A stretch of 60,000 bases of DNA from Glandiceps talaboti. Lineage: Eukaryota; Hemichordata; Enteropneusta; Spengelidae. The stretch is taken from contig NC_135565.1 of assembly GCF_964340395.1 (NCBI RefSeq), forward strand, positions 23,182,929 to 23,242,928, given 5' to 3'. The translations under genes and the position numbers were made by a program. Numbering within the stretch: the first letter of the stretch is position 1; every line of letters starts with the position of its first letter. The notes below the pieces were generated by a model. It had not been told where the DNA came from and searched no databases. It saw only the letters and a program-made list of their open reading frames with translations. This document shows positions 56,709 to 60,000 of the stretch, in pieces.

Positions 56709-57856
56709 TCACTGTCGTTTTCCTGCATGACATTTATTCTTTGGTTGATTTTCAATGTTTTCCATCATTGCAGTTGTTGTAACTTTCATCTCCACGTTCT
56801 CGTCTTCTCGGCTCTGTAAAGGTTCACGTACTTCGTCATGAACATCTTGACGTGGCAGCAGTGATAAATTTCGTGGAAACCAGATCCCCTCCACTAATCC
56901 TCCTTGTAACGATGTTGTGACATTCTCGACAAACTTCCCTTCATCCATTTTCGGTTCAAACATAGGGCTAATTGGATCTTCTAAGTTGGGTTGATAGAAG
57001 AGGAAAAGAATTGCTTGTATCACGTGTTCCAGGTTAAAGGTCACCTGCCAATCATCGAGAAGATTAATGCATATTTCTGCCTCGTTTTCGTCGAAGGCTA
57101 GAATGTTGTCGATGTTAGGGTGGTAAATAGGTGTCAAACAAACCACATCAGGGGCGTAGAAGGGATACCCTGATCGTAGATGTATCTGTAAAAGTAAAGG
57201 ATATAATTTTACAGTTAGTTGACGTGCACAGTATCTGAAGTAGGTATTTCTGTAAGTGAGATGTTAAAATAGTCTATAACGTTTTAAATTTCTGTGTCAT
57301 TTTTATTGACATTCCTGTCTAGTCACAGCCGGTAGTGGTGCTGTACACACTTCGGTACCATCTGCGATTAATTTCATTGTAAGTCTATACCGAATTATTA
57401 CGTACTAATTTGGCGTACTTTGCCAAATGATTCGATCATGCCATTAATAGCTATAAAATGATAACTTTAATTGATTATCGGACATTTTTCAAATTGTGAT
57501 CACCTACTTCAATAATTCGACTAATTAACCCATAATTTGACGATATTAATGTATCGTACCTGTATAAACAAATCGTCAGTGAATATCGATCCGATATATT
57601 CCATCTCTTCTGATCTATACTGGTACTCAAACATCAATTGCAAAGTAAAGTAAGCCAGTTGTAATGAAAAAGAAGTAGACAGTTGTTAGCTTACCTTAAA
57701 AATGAATTTACCACCACAATAAAGACCTCCATTAGGAACTATAGAAACGAAGATCGTATTTTCCTCCTCTTCAATATCAACAACCTCTGCCTGGTCATCG
57801 GACAATGCCCGGATGGACCGCATGAGGTGGTAAATGTCTTTGGATGCAGACCTCAT
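56709..57856 (-). CDS. E2 conjugating enzyme, Ubc12/UBE2M-like, with extended C-terminus (212 aa)
   Basis: Two exons on the minus strand: 57856-57695 and 57185-56709, joined in phase 0 (FIFK|IHLRSGYP). The start is the first ATG after an in-frame stop just upstream. The UBC fold is clear: an N-terminal helix and strand, GGKFIFK, then YPFYAP and the HPN signature in IYHPNID (about residue 80), the catalytic Cys in EICINLLDDW, and the PNLEDPIS segment. The DDW after the Cys and the YHPNID wording favour the NEDD8-type Ubc12/UBE2M branch over ordinary ubiquitin E2s. Two oddities: about seven extra residues between HPN and the Cys, and about 75 residues after the core, rich in Glu, Asn and Lys. 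Whether it carries NEDD8, ubiquitin or another modifier is not decided by the sequence. Confidence 0.8.

Positions 57857-60000
<2,144 letters not shown>

Overview
This window is nuclear DNA from an animal, most likely a marine invertebrate bilaterian. All cellular genes are split by GT-AG introns. The protein families are animal ones: CCP/sushi, CD225/dispanin, furin-activated matrix metalloproteinases (MMPs) with hemopexin repeats, a secreted PI-PLC X protein and an E2 conjugating enzyme. Non-coding DNA is packed with long microsatellites, minisatellites, a tRNA-headed SINE and two retrotransposons. I cannot fix the phylum from sequence alone; an invertebrate deuterostome or a lophotrochozoan both fit. 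All gene models were spliced by hand from reading frame, splice sites and intron phase.

Layout. 1-5.5 kb: the 3' part of a secreted, cysteine-rich CCP protein (+), including a 15-nt microexon. 5.7-8.2 kb: a SINE and a 45-bp minisatellite. 8.4-17.2 kb: two tandem four-exon CD225/dispanin genes (+) with a shared upstream block (E-box, CArG box, ACGTCA) and a conserved PPxY motif; a 35-bp minisatellite of about 1.35 kb fills the last intron of the second. 17.2-21 kb: intergenic, with a large inverted repeat and microsatellites. 21.0-24.5 kb: a two-exon gene for a signal-peptide-bearing PI-PLC X-domain protein (+).

26.7-37.6 kb is a nested retrotransposon block. A Tx1/L1-like LINE (-) has (TAG)n microsatellite on both sides, suggesting insertion into that repeat. 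Its ORF2 endonuclease region is split by a Ty3/Gypsy element (+) with one long pol frame and a 3' LTR, but only 11 bp of 5' LTR and no gag or protease active site.

38.3-55.0 kb: two tandem MMP genes (+) with the same seven coding exons, each with a TATA box and a probable 5'UTR exon. They encode propeptide with cysteine switch, furin site, zinc-binding catalytic domain, acidic hinge and four hemopexin repeats. Exon 5 of the first has been partly duplicated into its intron among GAT/GGT repeats. 56.7-57.9 kb: a two-exon Ubc12-like E2 gene (-), convergent with the second MMP. The last 2 kb shows no recognisable gene.

The genes do not form one pathway. The main themes are local tandem duplication (dispanins, MMPs, exon 5), genes for secreted or membrane proteins, and strong expansion of simple repeats that in places enters coding sequence (His/Asp tail of dispanin A, Gly/Asp hinge of MMP-B).
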